Assembly (NCBI GenBank): GCA_032718475.1
Contig: JAUCBJ010007986.1
Span: 1 to 64,000 of the forward strand
DNA from: Nemertoderma westbladi
Taxonomy: Eukaryota; Xenacoelomorpha; Nemertodermatida; Nemertodermatidae
Reading direction: 5' to 3'
Length of the DNA: 64,000 nt
The notes beneath the pieces were generated by a model that was not told the DNA's origin, made no database searches, and worked only from the letters and a program-made list of their open reading frames with translations. Within the stretch, counting starts at the first letter, position 1. Each line of letters opens with the position of its first letter. Of the stretch, positions 55,310 to 64,000 are shown piece after piece. The position numbers and the translations under genes are program-made.

Positions 55310-56295
55310 ATTATTTTGTAACTGGATTGTCAACGAAGCAGTAATGGTGTTCTGGTGTTCTGCAGTTACACTGAAAAAACACAACCGGGTTCCTTTAAAA
55401 AACCCTAGATCCTAATTTTTAAACCAAATGTTATAATTTCGACACACCAATTTAAAATAATAACGAACCTGCCTATTAATAGGCCAGGGTAGTTCTTGTC
55501 AAGAGTTGAGCCGTTTAAAAACACGATGTGGTTGTGTGTGTGAGTATGTATAACCATCCAATATCTCAAAAACTCAAGCAGGTACGCAAAAATTTTCATA
55601 ACAAACTTTCCATAAATTTTGGTTGCGCACAAGACTGTATATTATTTGTGGCGTTTCGATCACGGAATCACTGAAAAATAGCGGTTTTGACAATTTAAAG
55701 TCGAATTTTACCGATTTCAACTCGTCGAGTATGCACCAACTTTTTTATTTGAGATATTCAGTCATCTGAGCAATATATTTGAGCCTCAGAATCTTTTCAA
55801 ATATCGCCAATCTCGCACAGAACGTCGCCAAAATTTGTTAGTGCGGCAAAAAAACGCACAAATTCGCCTAAAAGAGTAAATTATTTAGTTGCAGATGTCA
55901 TTGAACCCGATACCTAAACGGTATCCGATACACACACCTCCAGCCAGCCAGTTCAATGGAGAGTGAGTGAATGGATAGGGAATTAATGCTATCCTACCAG
56001 CAGCAGTCTGCCACTAACAAGCCGGACATTCTCAGCGTTGCTAAGACACGGGAAGGAATTACTCCGTATTGACTGTCATTAGGCAGTTGAGCCTGCATGT
56101 GAATTATTTGATAAAAATTCAATATTTAATTGTAAATCAATAAATAACTATAAAACTTGACATTAATCTCGAGTATAAAGTAAAGACTTTAATAGAATGG
56201 GTCACGGCGAATCTACCCATGTTAATTTTATACCATATGGGATAAATGTTACCCCCTTAAATAATTAATTACCGATAGAAGAATCGAAATAATTC
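55310..56295. other. AT-rich intron 4 sequence without recognised features
   Basis: No gene or repeat family recognised. A (TG)n-like short tract lies at about 55530. Open frames are short and unsupported. Confidence 0.5.
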
Positions 56296-56297
56296 GA

Positions 56298-56900
56298 TTA
56301 CTCAACCATACAATTTACAATTACTGGAACTACTGCTGCTCTAAATAATCGGACCTTAAGTTTCCGATTAATTCTAGGTGACTTCCAAATCCTGGAAAGC
56401 CTATTCAAGGCTGCCCATGCCTTTCCCTTACGTATTCGAAGGTCCTCACCTGACTTCCGGATCCATGATCCCAGGTAACAGAAGTCGTCCACATGCTCAA
56501 GCATACCATCCTTTGAGCTTATGCTCATCCGATCAGAGACTTGCTGAGGACTTTCAAAGTTAACTGTCAGAATTTTGGTCTTTCTGGAGTTAATAAAAAG
56601 ACCAACACTAGAAGCAGCATGTTCTAATGAGCTGAGGAGCCGTTGGGCTCCCTCTAATGATTCTGAGAGTACTCCTAAGTCATCAGCAAAGTCTAGATCA
56701 GTTAGGTACTTGGCAGGATTTCCTCGACTTGTGGAGCCAGTAGGTGGAGTTATCATCACCCCATCATCATTATGATGATCTAAGGACATGCGTAGAACAT
56801 AGTCAACCACAATAATGAACAAGAATGGTGCAAGTGTGTCTCCTTGGAGGACGCCCCATAACACTTCAAATGGTTCTGTGTCACCGTCAACAGTAGACAC
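56298..56900 (-). pseudogene. LINE B2 reverse transcriptase, catalytic and thumb part
   Basis: GVLQGDTLAPFLF, LDFADDLGVLS, NSRKTKILTVNF, DDFCYLGSWIRKSGED and RKLKVRLFRAAVVPVI, then a break where YGSE-type sequence should follow. Near-identical to LINE B1 at 45470-45974 and extends about 90 bp beyond it. Confidence 0.9.
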
Positions 56901-57555
56901 AAATGTTGTCGAACCATCGTATACTGATCTGATTGCTGCAATAATTTCATCAGGAATCCCATATAATGAAAGTATGTGAACATACGTGACCGAGAGACTG
57001 AATCAAAGGCCTTGAAGAAGTCAACAAAGATAACAGCCAGATGCCTGTCTTTCTTTTTTGATAATTCTTCAATTATCCTTCTAAGTGCCAAAATTGGCTC
57101 CATGGTCCCACGACCTTTACGGAACCCATTCTGATTTCCACGGAGCAGTCTCTCAATGGGATCCCTGATGCGATTTAATAGAATCCTATTGTATAGCTTT
57201 GCAGCAATCGAGATCAATGAGATTCCCCGAAAAGAACCATAGAGTGTTAGGTTGCCCTTCTTGGGAACTGGCACCAACTTATTTGTTTTCATTTCTTGTG
57301 GGACTCTTGTTGTTCGGTACATGTCTACTATGATGGGATAGATGAGCTTTAAACACTCAGGTATTTTAAAGACCTCAGGGGGAACACCATCTACTCCACT
57401 GGCACGATTGGTCTTAATGCTCTTTGCAGCAGCCTTCACTTCTGCAAAGGAGATATCGCCAATGGGAATATCTGGGAGTACAGACTCAGACACTTTTACT
57501 TCTATAAAGTTATCAGGCAATACCCTGTCATTATTGAGGAGCTTTTCAAAGTGGG
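56901..57555 (-). pseudogene. LINE B2 reverse transcriptase, N-terminal part
   Basis: VSESVLPDIPIGDISFAEVK, NRASGVDGVPPEVF, FRGISLISIAAKLYNRIL, NGFRKGRGTMEPILALRR and VIFVDFFKAFDSVSR. A one-base loss near 56980 relative to LINE B1 (TTCACATAC versus TTCAGCATAC) shifts the frame before the catalytic half. Confidence 0.9.
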
Positions 57556-57567
57556 CTTTCCAACCAT

Positions 57568-58688
57568 TTAGAAGGATCGAAGTGTCGAACTGGAGAAGGG
57601 TCGAAGTGTAAATGCATTACAGTCTTGTATAGAGCTCCTGTATTTCCTACGAAACAGAATATGGTCTATCTGGGACTTGTGACCACTGGGTCCACTATGA
57701 GTCCATAGCTTTCCAGTTCGCTTCTTGAACTGGGTTCCAGCCGAAAACAATCCATTTCCAGAGATAAAATCCTGAAGATGGACAGAATTTCGGTTAACAC
57801 TATTGCTATAGACCCAGGGCGATGTAGGTGATTGATGCAGACTTGCATTAAAGTCTCCCAGGAATGTTAAGAATGCATGCTGATCCACTCCATCAGTAGC
57901 TGCTTGTAGATTGTGGTAGAAATTTTCCACCTCCTCTACAGGGGCAACACTAGTTGGAGAGTAGCACACAATCAGAACCACCTTAGGAAACTTCTTAGCC
58001 AGTCTTCCAGAAATGAGAAGTGGCAACGGATGATGCGGTTAGAGATTTGGTCTATTTTGTCCAATGCTGCATGTGCAGTTGGATTCATCAATAGACCAAT
58101 TCCACCATTGCCACTATCATCTGCTGACGCGAGGGCGAGTCGCCAACCGCCCCCCATGTCCTTAATCAGAACCTCATCAGTCTGTCCAGTCTGCATTCGG
58201 TGCTCTTGAACACCCACTGCGCTAAGAGAAAGCTTATCTCCCAAGGCAGTCAGCTCACCTTGTCGCATTGGGGACCCGAGTGTTAGGGTGTTTACTGAGG
58301 CTAGTCTAGTGACTTGCCTCAGATTCACCAATGGCTTTGTTGGTCGGGGTGGAACATGAGAGTAGCCTCCAACTCCAGAATCCCTCTCCCCATCACAATC
58401 TGGCCTCCCTGGTGACCCAGGGTTTGGGCCAGAAAGGTCATCAGGAAAGGGACTCAAAGAATTGTTGGCTGCTCTCTCTACAGTAGGGGGTGAGACAGGC
58501 AGCCGGTCAGGAGTTAACTGACGCCTGTGAGGCCGATTGTGTCCGGTAATTCCTCTGGCCTCTAGTGGCCGGACCTCCGCATTGCTAATGTAATCCATAG
58601 TGGGGTTTGGGGGGTGCTTTTTTGCCGAGTCAGCTCTCGGGGCAAATACCACACCCTGGTTTGCCATTCCACAGGGTGGGTGTCGCAA
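57568..58688 (-). pseudogene. LINE B2 APE endonuclease
   Basis: ATG at 58688, a Pro-rich lead of about 120 residues, then VTRLASVNTLTL (Asn), SAVGVQEHRM (Glu), NGGIGLLMNP, a frame change near 58020, VVLIVCYSPT, FLGDFNASLH (Asp, Asn) and SQIDHILFRRKY. After NAFTLRPF the S-D-H box and about 170 residues of linker are deleted: the sequence jumps to NGWKAHFEKLL at about 57570. A 9-base word (TCGAAGTGT) occurs on both sides of the join. Confidence 0.85.
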
Positions 58689-59085
58689 TGGAGTCAGATA
58701 TGAGGCCCATCACCCATATCTACTCTGGCGTACATGACCCACCATTGGCTGTTGCAGTTCATCTGCTGGGTCATGCCCTGTACCCTTGCTGCCAGGTGCA
58801 GGTCGCAGTGAAGTGCTCTCAGAGTGGACATGAGAACACTCTACTCCTAACCAGCCATTGGTAGATCACCATCTGCCTGGTCAGGCCATATACCCCTGCA
58901 GCCAAGTATATGGGTCCTTAATCCAGGACCAAGGGCGTCCTTATCCCAGAACGAAGGGGGTCCTAGTTACAGGACCAGATTTGCCCTAGTAAGAGGGTCT
59001 ATGCAGCTACAGGTGGCACCTCCTTTATGCTGCATGGAGGTGGCAAGTTTTCTTGATCAATGACCTAGAATACCTGACCTGACCT

Positions 59086-59494
59086 GGCACATTCACAAGA
59101 ATGCTACGCCGGGTTCATTGTGTCAAGTACAATGCACACATCTCCAACCAGGCACTATATAACATTGGAGGTGTCTCATTGGTTCCCCCAAGCTTGACAC
59201 TAGAACAAAATCGCCTCCGCTTTGCAGGACATTGCTTTCGCCGTGAGGACCAGCCAGTGCATAATCTTGTACTTTGGCAGCCTCATGGAGTGAATAAGCA
59301 TGGTGGACAGCCCATGACTTTCTTGAGACGCATCTTAAAGGACACTGGCCTTAAAGATGCGGATGATCTAGCAAATGTCATGGGTGATAGGGAGTTGTGG
59401 CGGTGCAATTTTGTTGACAAGCCGGCACAGCATTCTTAAAAATGCAGCTGCAATGCAGCATGCCGATCCTAGTAGTAGTAGTAGTAGTAGTAGT
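59086..59494 (+). mobile_element. LINE B copy 2, 3' segment in sense orientation with (TAG)n tail
   Basis: 112-codon frame from 59101: MLRRVHCVKYNAHISNQALY, LEQNRLRFAGHCFRREDQP, LVLWQPHG, ending in a stop, then a (TAG)n tail at 59470-59494. It aligns to the C-terminus of LINE A (RLLRAALN, RRLRFSGHCWR, LLLWQPTHG). Only about 25 codons are missing between the end of the inverted segment and the start of this one. Confidence 0.82.
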
Positions 59495-59573
59495 GGGCTA
59501 TCCATTCAATAAATAGTAGTAGCATACTAGGCCCACATGAGTACTAGCAGCTGGTGTTTCTATCATTGAGTTA

Positions 59574-59616
59574 ATTAAATAAATTGGAGATGAGCTGTTG
59601 CAACTGTAATTAAAGG
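59574..59616 (+). repeat. 43-bp direct repeat, left copy
   Basis: Perfect 43-bp repeat (starts ATTAAATAAATTGGAG, ends GTAATTAAAGG) shared with 60366-60408. The two copies flank a retroelement fragment of about 750 bp. Confidence 0.93.
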
Positions 59617-60250
59617 GTGGAGCGGGAGGTGACCCTATCGCGGGGTCACCTGGACAGGGCCGGTTTTGTGGTCGGTGGCGTTTGGGCCGACCTGGTTGCA
59701 CGTGGGGTCTGGGCTTCTCAACGGGTGGCGTCGTTCGACATTGCTGTATTAAATGCTGACGCCACCTCTTATGCCCAGGCCAACCGTTCAACCGAGTCGC
59801 TGCTAGACGAGCGCTGCCGCTATAAGACGCGCCACTACCGCGCCGTATGCGAGGACCGGAGGATGTCGTTTACCCCCCTGGTCGGAACGACAGACGGTTT
59901 CTGGTGCCGAGAGGCCCAGATACTGTTAAAACACATCGCCGAGGCTCTCGTTTCTAAACACCAAGGGATGAGGGAAAGGGGCCTCGCGTGTGTTTTGGGG
60001 GGTGTCCGGCGGCGCCTTCAATTCGCCCTCCTCCGGTCCAGTTCCCTCTGCCTCCGTGGCGGACGACGATCATGGCGCGGTTTGGGGTTCGGGGATGGTG
60101 CGGGTCTGCGAGGTCACGACATCCCCGCGCAGTATTGACCGGCTGCTTGGGCTCTTCATCGGCAACGCATCGGCTCTTAAGTTCAAGAAACAACTGGACG
60201 CGCTCTACACAACTGTATAAATAAATATTACTATTACTCTATAAATATTA
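59617..60250 (+). pseudogene. C-terminal fragment of an unassigned retroelement protein
   Basis: GC-rich island in AT-rich intron. The frame 59617-60138 includes ADLVARGVWASQRVASFDIAV, LNADATSYAQAN, CRYKTRHYRAVCEDRRMSFTP and EAQILLKHIAEALVSK. A W...F-D-[IV]-x-V-x-x-x-D-A-x-S-Y pattern followed by K-x-x-x-Y-x-x-x-C-E-x-R-x-x-x-F-x-P is familiar from the C-terminal part of certain eukaryotic retroelement polyproteins. I cannot name the family with confidence. It ends near TATAAATAAATATT at 60220. It is broken after about 60000 and is a 3' fragment. Confidence 0.5.
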
Positions 60251-60365
60251 ACTCAACATCAATTTGCAATATTTATTGTTAACTATTATTGCATATTTAA
60301 TTGTTAGAGGCGGTTTTCCAAATTGCGAAAAATCCGATTAATTAATTCCTCACGAATTAAATATC

Positions 60366-60408
60366 ATTAAATAAATTGGAGATGAGCTGTTGCAACTGTA
60401 ATTAAAGG
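60366..60408 (+). repeat. 43-bp direct repeat, right copy
   Basis: Second perfect copy of the sequence at 59574-59616. Confidence 0.93.
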
Positions 60409-60977
60409 TGTAATATTATGGGTTTGTTCAGAAGTGGAAAAAATTAATTAAATAAAAGTTAATGGCAATTATCGTGTTTTCATTTTCGCTCACTCATGGT
60501 ACTGGTTTGAGGGGCAGGTTCGTTTATAGCCAGCTTGCTGGCTTTCTAGTTAATAAACGAACTACCAATTTTATCGAAATTATAAATACGGCTGTTTTTT
60601 CAATTTATTCTGCAATCTGTTGGTTAAATCACGATTTTAAACAGATTTACAATAACGACAACAACGGTTTAAATTAGTTAAAGTTTTAGTTAATATAATA
60701 ATTGACCTGCGGTTTATTCAAATTACCATCAGTGTTCTAATATAAAACTCCAGGTTATTATAAATTTCCTGTTATAAAAACTGCGAAAGTGTTTTTCGTA
60801 AAAAAAAAGGTTTATTATTATTTGGTTGCAGTTTTCCCTTCGGTTTTTTGCGTAAACCGGCAATTTTTTGAATAAAACCCGGGGTTTTCAGTTTTTTCAG
60901 TGTTGGGGGTAGATTCCTCTCTTTTTAAACTTTTATTTTCACGTTTTCTCTCTATTATATAATTACTTTTCCTTTAG
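60409..60977. other. AT-rich end of intron 4
   Basis: No gene seen. It ends with a T-rich tract and cctttag acceptor at 60977. Confidence 0.6.
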
Positions 60978-61217
60978 GCCTTGACTCCAATAACCGAAGA
61001 GGTTCAAGTCGACTTCGATCATCATCGCTTCCTGATTGGCCAACGCGGTTCGGGAATCCGCCAGCTGATGGACGAGAATGACGTCAACATTGGCATCCCT
61101 CCCGCCATACAGCACAGTGACGTCATAGTTATACGCGGTACCCCGGAGAATGTAGCGAGTGCAAAGAAAGCCATTCTAGAACGAGTGAAACAGCTGGAAA
61201 CGGAGAGAGACGATAGG
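60978..61217 (+). CDS. HDLBP: Vigilin exon encoding KH12
   Basis: Internal exon of 80 codons, phase 0 at both ends; acceptor ttcctttag/GCC and donor GATAGG/gtgggt. It reads ALTPITEEVQVDFDHHRFLI, GQRGSGIRQLMDENDVNIGIP, VIVIRGTPENVASAKKAIL, then ERVKQLETERDDR. The loop is G-Q-R-G; vertebrate vigilin KH12 has HRYIIGQKGSGIRKMMDEFEVNI at the same place and the same acidic, Arg-rich linker (LQAEQEDR). The next intron is only 258 bp, the one short intron in the window. Confidence 0.95.
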
Positions 61218-61475
61218 GTGGGTTGACACCATCTAACCTTTACCTGACACAATCTAACTCAAACCTAACTCGAACACAATACAACCTAATATCAATATAA
61301 TTTTAAATTCTTTAATAAGAAATAAACTTTTTTTAAACTCTATTTTCTTGGTTATAATATTTATATTTTACTTAATAAACACGACATGTAAAGAATAAAG
61401 GTTACTTTATTTCCCTAAGGTTATTCTTATTCAATTGTCCTATTTATTTCTCTTAAAGTAATTTTGTACTTTTAG

Positions 61476-61697
61476 GTAGCCAAAGGGTTCCAATTAACTG
61501 TAACAGTGGACGCAGCTCACCACCCAAAGATAATAGGCCGTAAAGGTCAGGTTATATCCCAACTACGGAAAGACCATGACGTGACCATACAAATGCCTTA
61601 CAGGGAATCGGAAACCAATGACGTCATCACGTTAACTGGTTATCAGAAGAATGTTGAGCATGCCAGGGATGCAATCGTAGCGATAGTCAAGGATTTG
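61476..61697 (+). CDS. HDLBP: Vigilin exon encoding KH13
   Basis: Internal exon of 74 codons, phase 0 at both ends; acceptor gtacttttag/GTA and donor GATTTG/gtaagt. It reads VAKGFQLTVTVDAAHHPKII, GRKGQVISQLRKDHDVTIQMP, DVITLTGYQKNVEHARDAI and VAIVKDL. The loop is G-R-K-G; YHPKIIGRKG and ITGYEKN match vertebrate vigilin KH13. The last 27 bases of the exon and its donor are the unit of the array that follows. KH14 and the C-terminus lie beyond the window. Confidence 0.95.
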
Positions 61698-61706
61698 GTA
61701 AGTTTG

Positions 61707-64000
61707 TGACGTCATCGACGCAATCGTAGCGATAGTCAAGGATTTGGTAAGTTTGTGACGTCATCGACGCAATCGTAGCGATAGTCAAGGATTTGGTAAG
61801 TTTGTGACGTCATCGACGCAATCGTAGCGATAGTCAAGGATTTGGTAAGTTTGTGACGTCATCGACGCAATCGTAGCGATAGTCAAGGATTTGGTAAGTT
61901 TGTGACGTCATCGACACAATCGTAGCGATAGTCAAGAATTTGGTAAGTTTGTGACGTCATCAGCTCAATCGTAACGATAGTCAAGGATTTGGTAAGTTTG
62001 TGACGTCATCAGCTCAATCGTAACGATAGTCAAGGATTTGGTAAGTTTGTGACGTCATCGACGCAATCGTAGCGATAGTAAAGGATTTGGTAAGTTTAAT
62101 AATAATAATAATATTGGTTATTTATATAGCCCTTTTCTACGCTCAGCATACTCAAAGCGCTTTTATTATCATTACCCCAGCAAAGCCAGGTTCCCATTAT
62201 ACCGCTGGGTTGGCGTAGGCACTAATGTCAAAAGTGTCTTGCCTAGGGACACAACAGTGCGAAATTTCTACAGCCTTTAGTCGGATTCGAACCTGCACCA
62301 CCAAACACTATTGTGTAAGCAGTTTAGGCGCCGTATCCACTCGGACACTGCGACATAGGGTAAGTTTGTGACGTCATCGACGCAATCGCAGCGATAGTCA
62401 AGGATTTGGTAAGTTGGTGACGTCATCGACGCAATCGTAGCGATAGTCAAGGATTTGGTAAGTTTGTGACGTCATCGACGCAATCGTAGCGATAGTCAAG
62501 GATTTGGTAAGTTTGTGACGTCATCGACGCAATCGTAGCGATAGTCAAGGATTTGGTAAGTTTGTGACGTCATCGACGCAATCGCAGCGATAGTCAAGGA
62601 TTTGGTAAGTTTGTGACGTCATCGACGCAATCGTAGCGATAGTCAAGGATTTTGGAAGTTTGTGACGTCATCGACGCAATCGTAGCCATAGTCAAGGATT
62701 TGGTAAGTTTGTGACGTCATCGACGCAATCGTAGTGATAGTCAAGGATTTGGTAAGTTTGTGACGTCATCAGCTCAATCGTAGCGATAGTCAAGGATTTT
62801 GGAAGTTTGTGACGTCATCGACGCAATCGTAGTGATAGTCAAGGATTTGGTAAGTTTGTGACGTCATCAGCTCAATCGTAGCGATATTCAAGGATTTGGT
62901 AAGTTTGTGACGTCATCGACGCAATCGTAGCGATAGTCAAGGATTTGGTAAGTTTGTGACGTCATCGACGCAATCGTAGCGATAGTCAAGGATTTGGTAA
63001 GTTTGTGACGTCATCGCTCAATCGTAGCGATATTCAATGATTTGGTAAGTTTGTGACGTCATCGACGCAATCGTAGCGATAGTCAAGGATTTGGTAAGTT
63101 TGTGACGTCATCGACGCAATCGTAGCGATAGTCAAGGATTTGGTAAGTTTGTGACGTCATCGACGCAATCGTAGCGATAGTCAAGGATTTGGTAAGTTTG
63201 TGACGTCATCGACGCAATCGTAGCGATAGTCAAGGATTTGGTAAGTTTGTGACGTCATCGACGCAATCGCAGCGATAGTCAAGGATTTGGTAAGTTTGTG
63301 ACGTCATCGACGCAATCGTAGCGATAGTCAAGGATTTTGGAAGTTTGTGACGTCATCGACGCAATCGTAGCCATAGTCAAGGATTTGGTAAGTTTGTGAC
63401 GTCATCGACGCAATCGTAGTGATAGTCAAGGATTTGGTAAGTTTGTGACGTCATCAGCTCAATCGTAGCGATAGTCAAGGATTTTGGAAGTTTGTGACGT
63501 CATCGACGCAATCGTAGTGATAGTCAAGGATTTGGTAAGTTTGTGACGTCATCAGCTCAATCGTAGCGATATTCAAGGATTTGGTAAGTTTGTGACGTCA
63601 TCGACGCAATCGTAGCGATAGTCAAGGATTTGGTAAGTTTGTGACGTCATCGACGCAATCGTAGCGATAGTCAAGGATTTGGTAAGTTTGTGACGTCATC
63701 GCTCAATCGTAGCGATATTCAATGATTTGGTAAGTTTGTGACGTCATCGACGCAATCGTAGCGATAGTCAAGGATTTGGTAAGTTTGTGACGTCATCGAC
63801 GCAATCGTAGCGATAGTCAAGGATTTGGTAAGTTTGTGACGTCATCGACGCAATCGTAGCGATAGTCAAGGATTTGGTAAGTTTGTGACGTCATCGACGC
63901 AATCGTAGCGATAGTCAAGGATTTGGTAAGTTTGTGACGTCATCAGCTCAATCGTAGCGATATTCAAGGATTTGGTAAGTTTGTGACGTCATCAGCTCAA
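61707..64000 (+). promoter_or_regulatory. Array of CRE (TGACGTCA) palindromes in M3
   Basis: Each M3 unit contains tttgTGACGTCATc, a perfect 8-bp CRE, the binding site of CREB/ATF bZIP factors, giving roughly 40 sites at 49-bp spacing. Whether they are bound or act as an enhancer is not shown. Other TGACGTCA-like words occur in the exons at 48451, 61113 and 61618, so part of the motif's presence is coding. Confidence 0.5.
62098..62358 (-). mobile_element. tRNA-derived SINE inserted in M3
   Basis: Read on the - strand: a tRNA-like head with A-box TGTCCGAGTGGATA and B-box GGTTCGAATCC, a body with GCAAGACACTTT, GGGAACCTGGC and GCGCTTTGAG, then GGGCTATATAAATAACC and an (ATT)n tail. It is bounded by the 9-bp duplication GGTAAGTTT (62089-62097 and 62359-62367), which is the splice donor of the M3 unit. 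The head looks closest to tRNA-Ser/Leu by eye. Confidence 0.9.

Larger units (their letters stand above)
56296..59085 (-). mobile_element. LINE B copy 2, inverted 5' segment
   Basis: Read on the - strand from 59085 it begins GGTCAGGTCAGGT, the same 5' end as LINE A1. It has a 5' UTR of about 400 bp, endonuclease and reverse transcriptase, and ends at 56296 inside the C-terminal region. The remaining 3' end follows on the other strand at 59086-59494. This head-to-head layout is the expected product of twin priming. Confidence 0.82.
61671..64000 (+). repeat. M3: 49-bp minisatellite built from the KH13 exon end and its 5' splice site
   Basis: About 42 units up to the window end. The first unit begins in the exon. 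Its exonic part is the last 27 bases (GCAATCGTAGCG, then TAGTCAAGGATTTG) and its intronic part starts gtaagtttgtgacgtcatcg (22 bases). Almost every unit keeps GGATTTG/gtaagt, a strong donor, and a perfect TGACGTCA palindrome. Variants are GCAGCG, GCCATA, GTGATA, ATTTTGGAAG (donor lost) and AGCTCAATC. A block of variants recurs about 685 bp apart (for example near 62583 and 63268). It is interrupted by a SINE at 62098-62358. In frame, GTA AGT TTG TGA stops translation after three codons. Confidence 0.96.

Noticed and set aside
59617-60138. Host gene in intron 4
   Set aside because: Resembles the C-terminus of a retroelement protein, is flanked by direct repeats and decays after about 60000.

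Overview
This window is animal DNA, most likely from a marine invertebrate; the phylum cannot be fixed from the sequence. It has intron/exon structure, phase-matched exons, APE-type non-LTR retrotransposons, BEL/Pao LTR elements, a tRNA-derived SINE and a MITE-like DNA element. The only host gene I can support is on the + strand: six internal exons of a vigilin (HDLBP/Dp1) multi-KH RNA-binding protein. They encode KH8, KH9, KH10 plus the start of KH11, the rest of KH11, KH12 and KH13, counted back from KH14 of vertebrate vigilin. All six exons are phase 0 at both ends and together give 461 codons. The gene continues past both window edges.

Almost everything else is intron filler. Intron 1 (294-16208) is about 99% one 26-bp minisatellite (M1). 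Intron 2 (16431-48134) holds a MITE, then a 41-bp minisatellite (M2) split by about 30.5 kb of nested and abutting retroelements. From left to right these are: BEL/Pao copy 1 on the - strand (LTR, accessory ORF, integrase, RNase H remnant); the 3' end of a restriction-like-endonuclease retroelement (REL-RT copy 1), split by LINE D, which is itself split by LINE A copy 1; BEL/Pao copy 2 on the + strand (gag, protease, accessory ORFs, LTR; pol deleted); and REL-RT copy 2, carrying an internal fragment of LINE B. Intron 3 (48468-55107) has a 60-bp minisatellite (M4) split by LINE A copy 2, which is split by LINE C. Intron 4 (55264-60977) has LINE B copy 2 with an internal inversion and a further retroelement 3' fragment between 43-bp direct repeats. 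Intron 6 (from 61698) is a 49-bp minisatellite (M3) carrying a SINE.

The most striking structure is that three separate minisatellites of this one gene are built from exon/intron junctions. Each M1 unit repeats the last 12 exon bases plus the 5' splice site of the KH8 exon. Each M3 unit repeats the last 27 exon bases plus the GTAAGT donor of the KH13 exon. Each M2 unit repeats a branch-point-like motif, pyrimidine tract, AG and first exon bases of the KH10 exon. A possible two-copy version of the same event lies at the KH10/11 donor. The genuine exon lies at the array end where the reading frame is preserved. M3 also repeats a perfect CRE palindrome (TGACGTCA) in nearly every unit.

The second notable result is an accessory protein module shared by the two diverged BEL/Pao copies, in the same place (3' of the gag-pol side) and the same orientation: a region resembling a DEDD 3'-5' exonuclease followed by a cysteine/histidine-rich zinc-binding region. 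I know of no description of this in BEL/Pao elements. All retroelement copies here look decayed. Function, expression and dating are inference unless stated.
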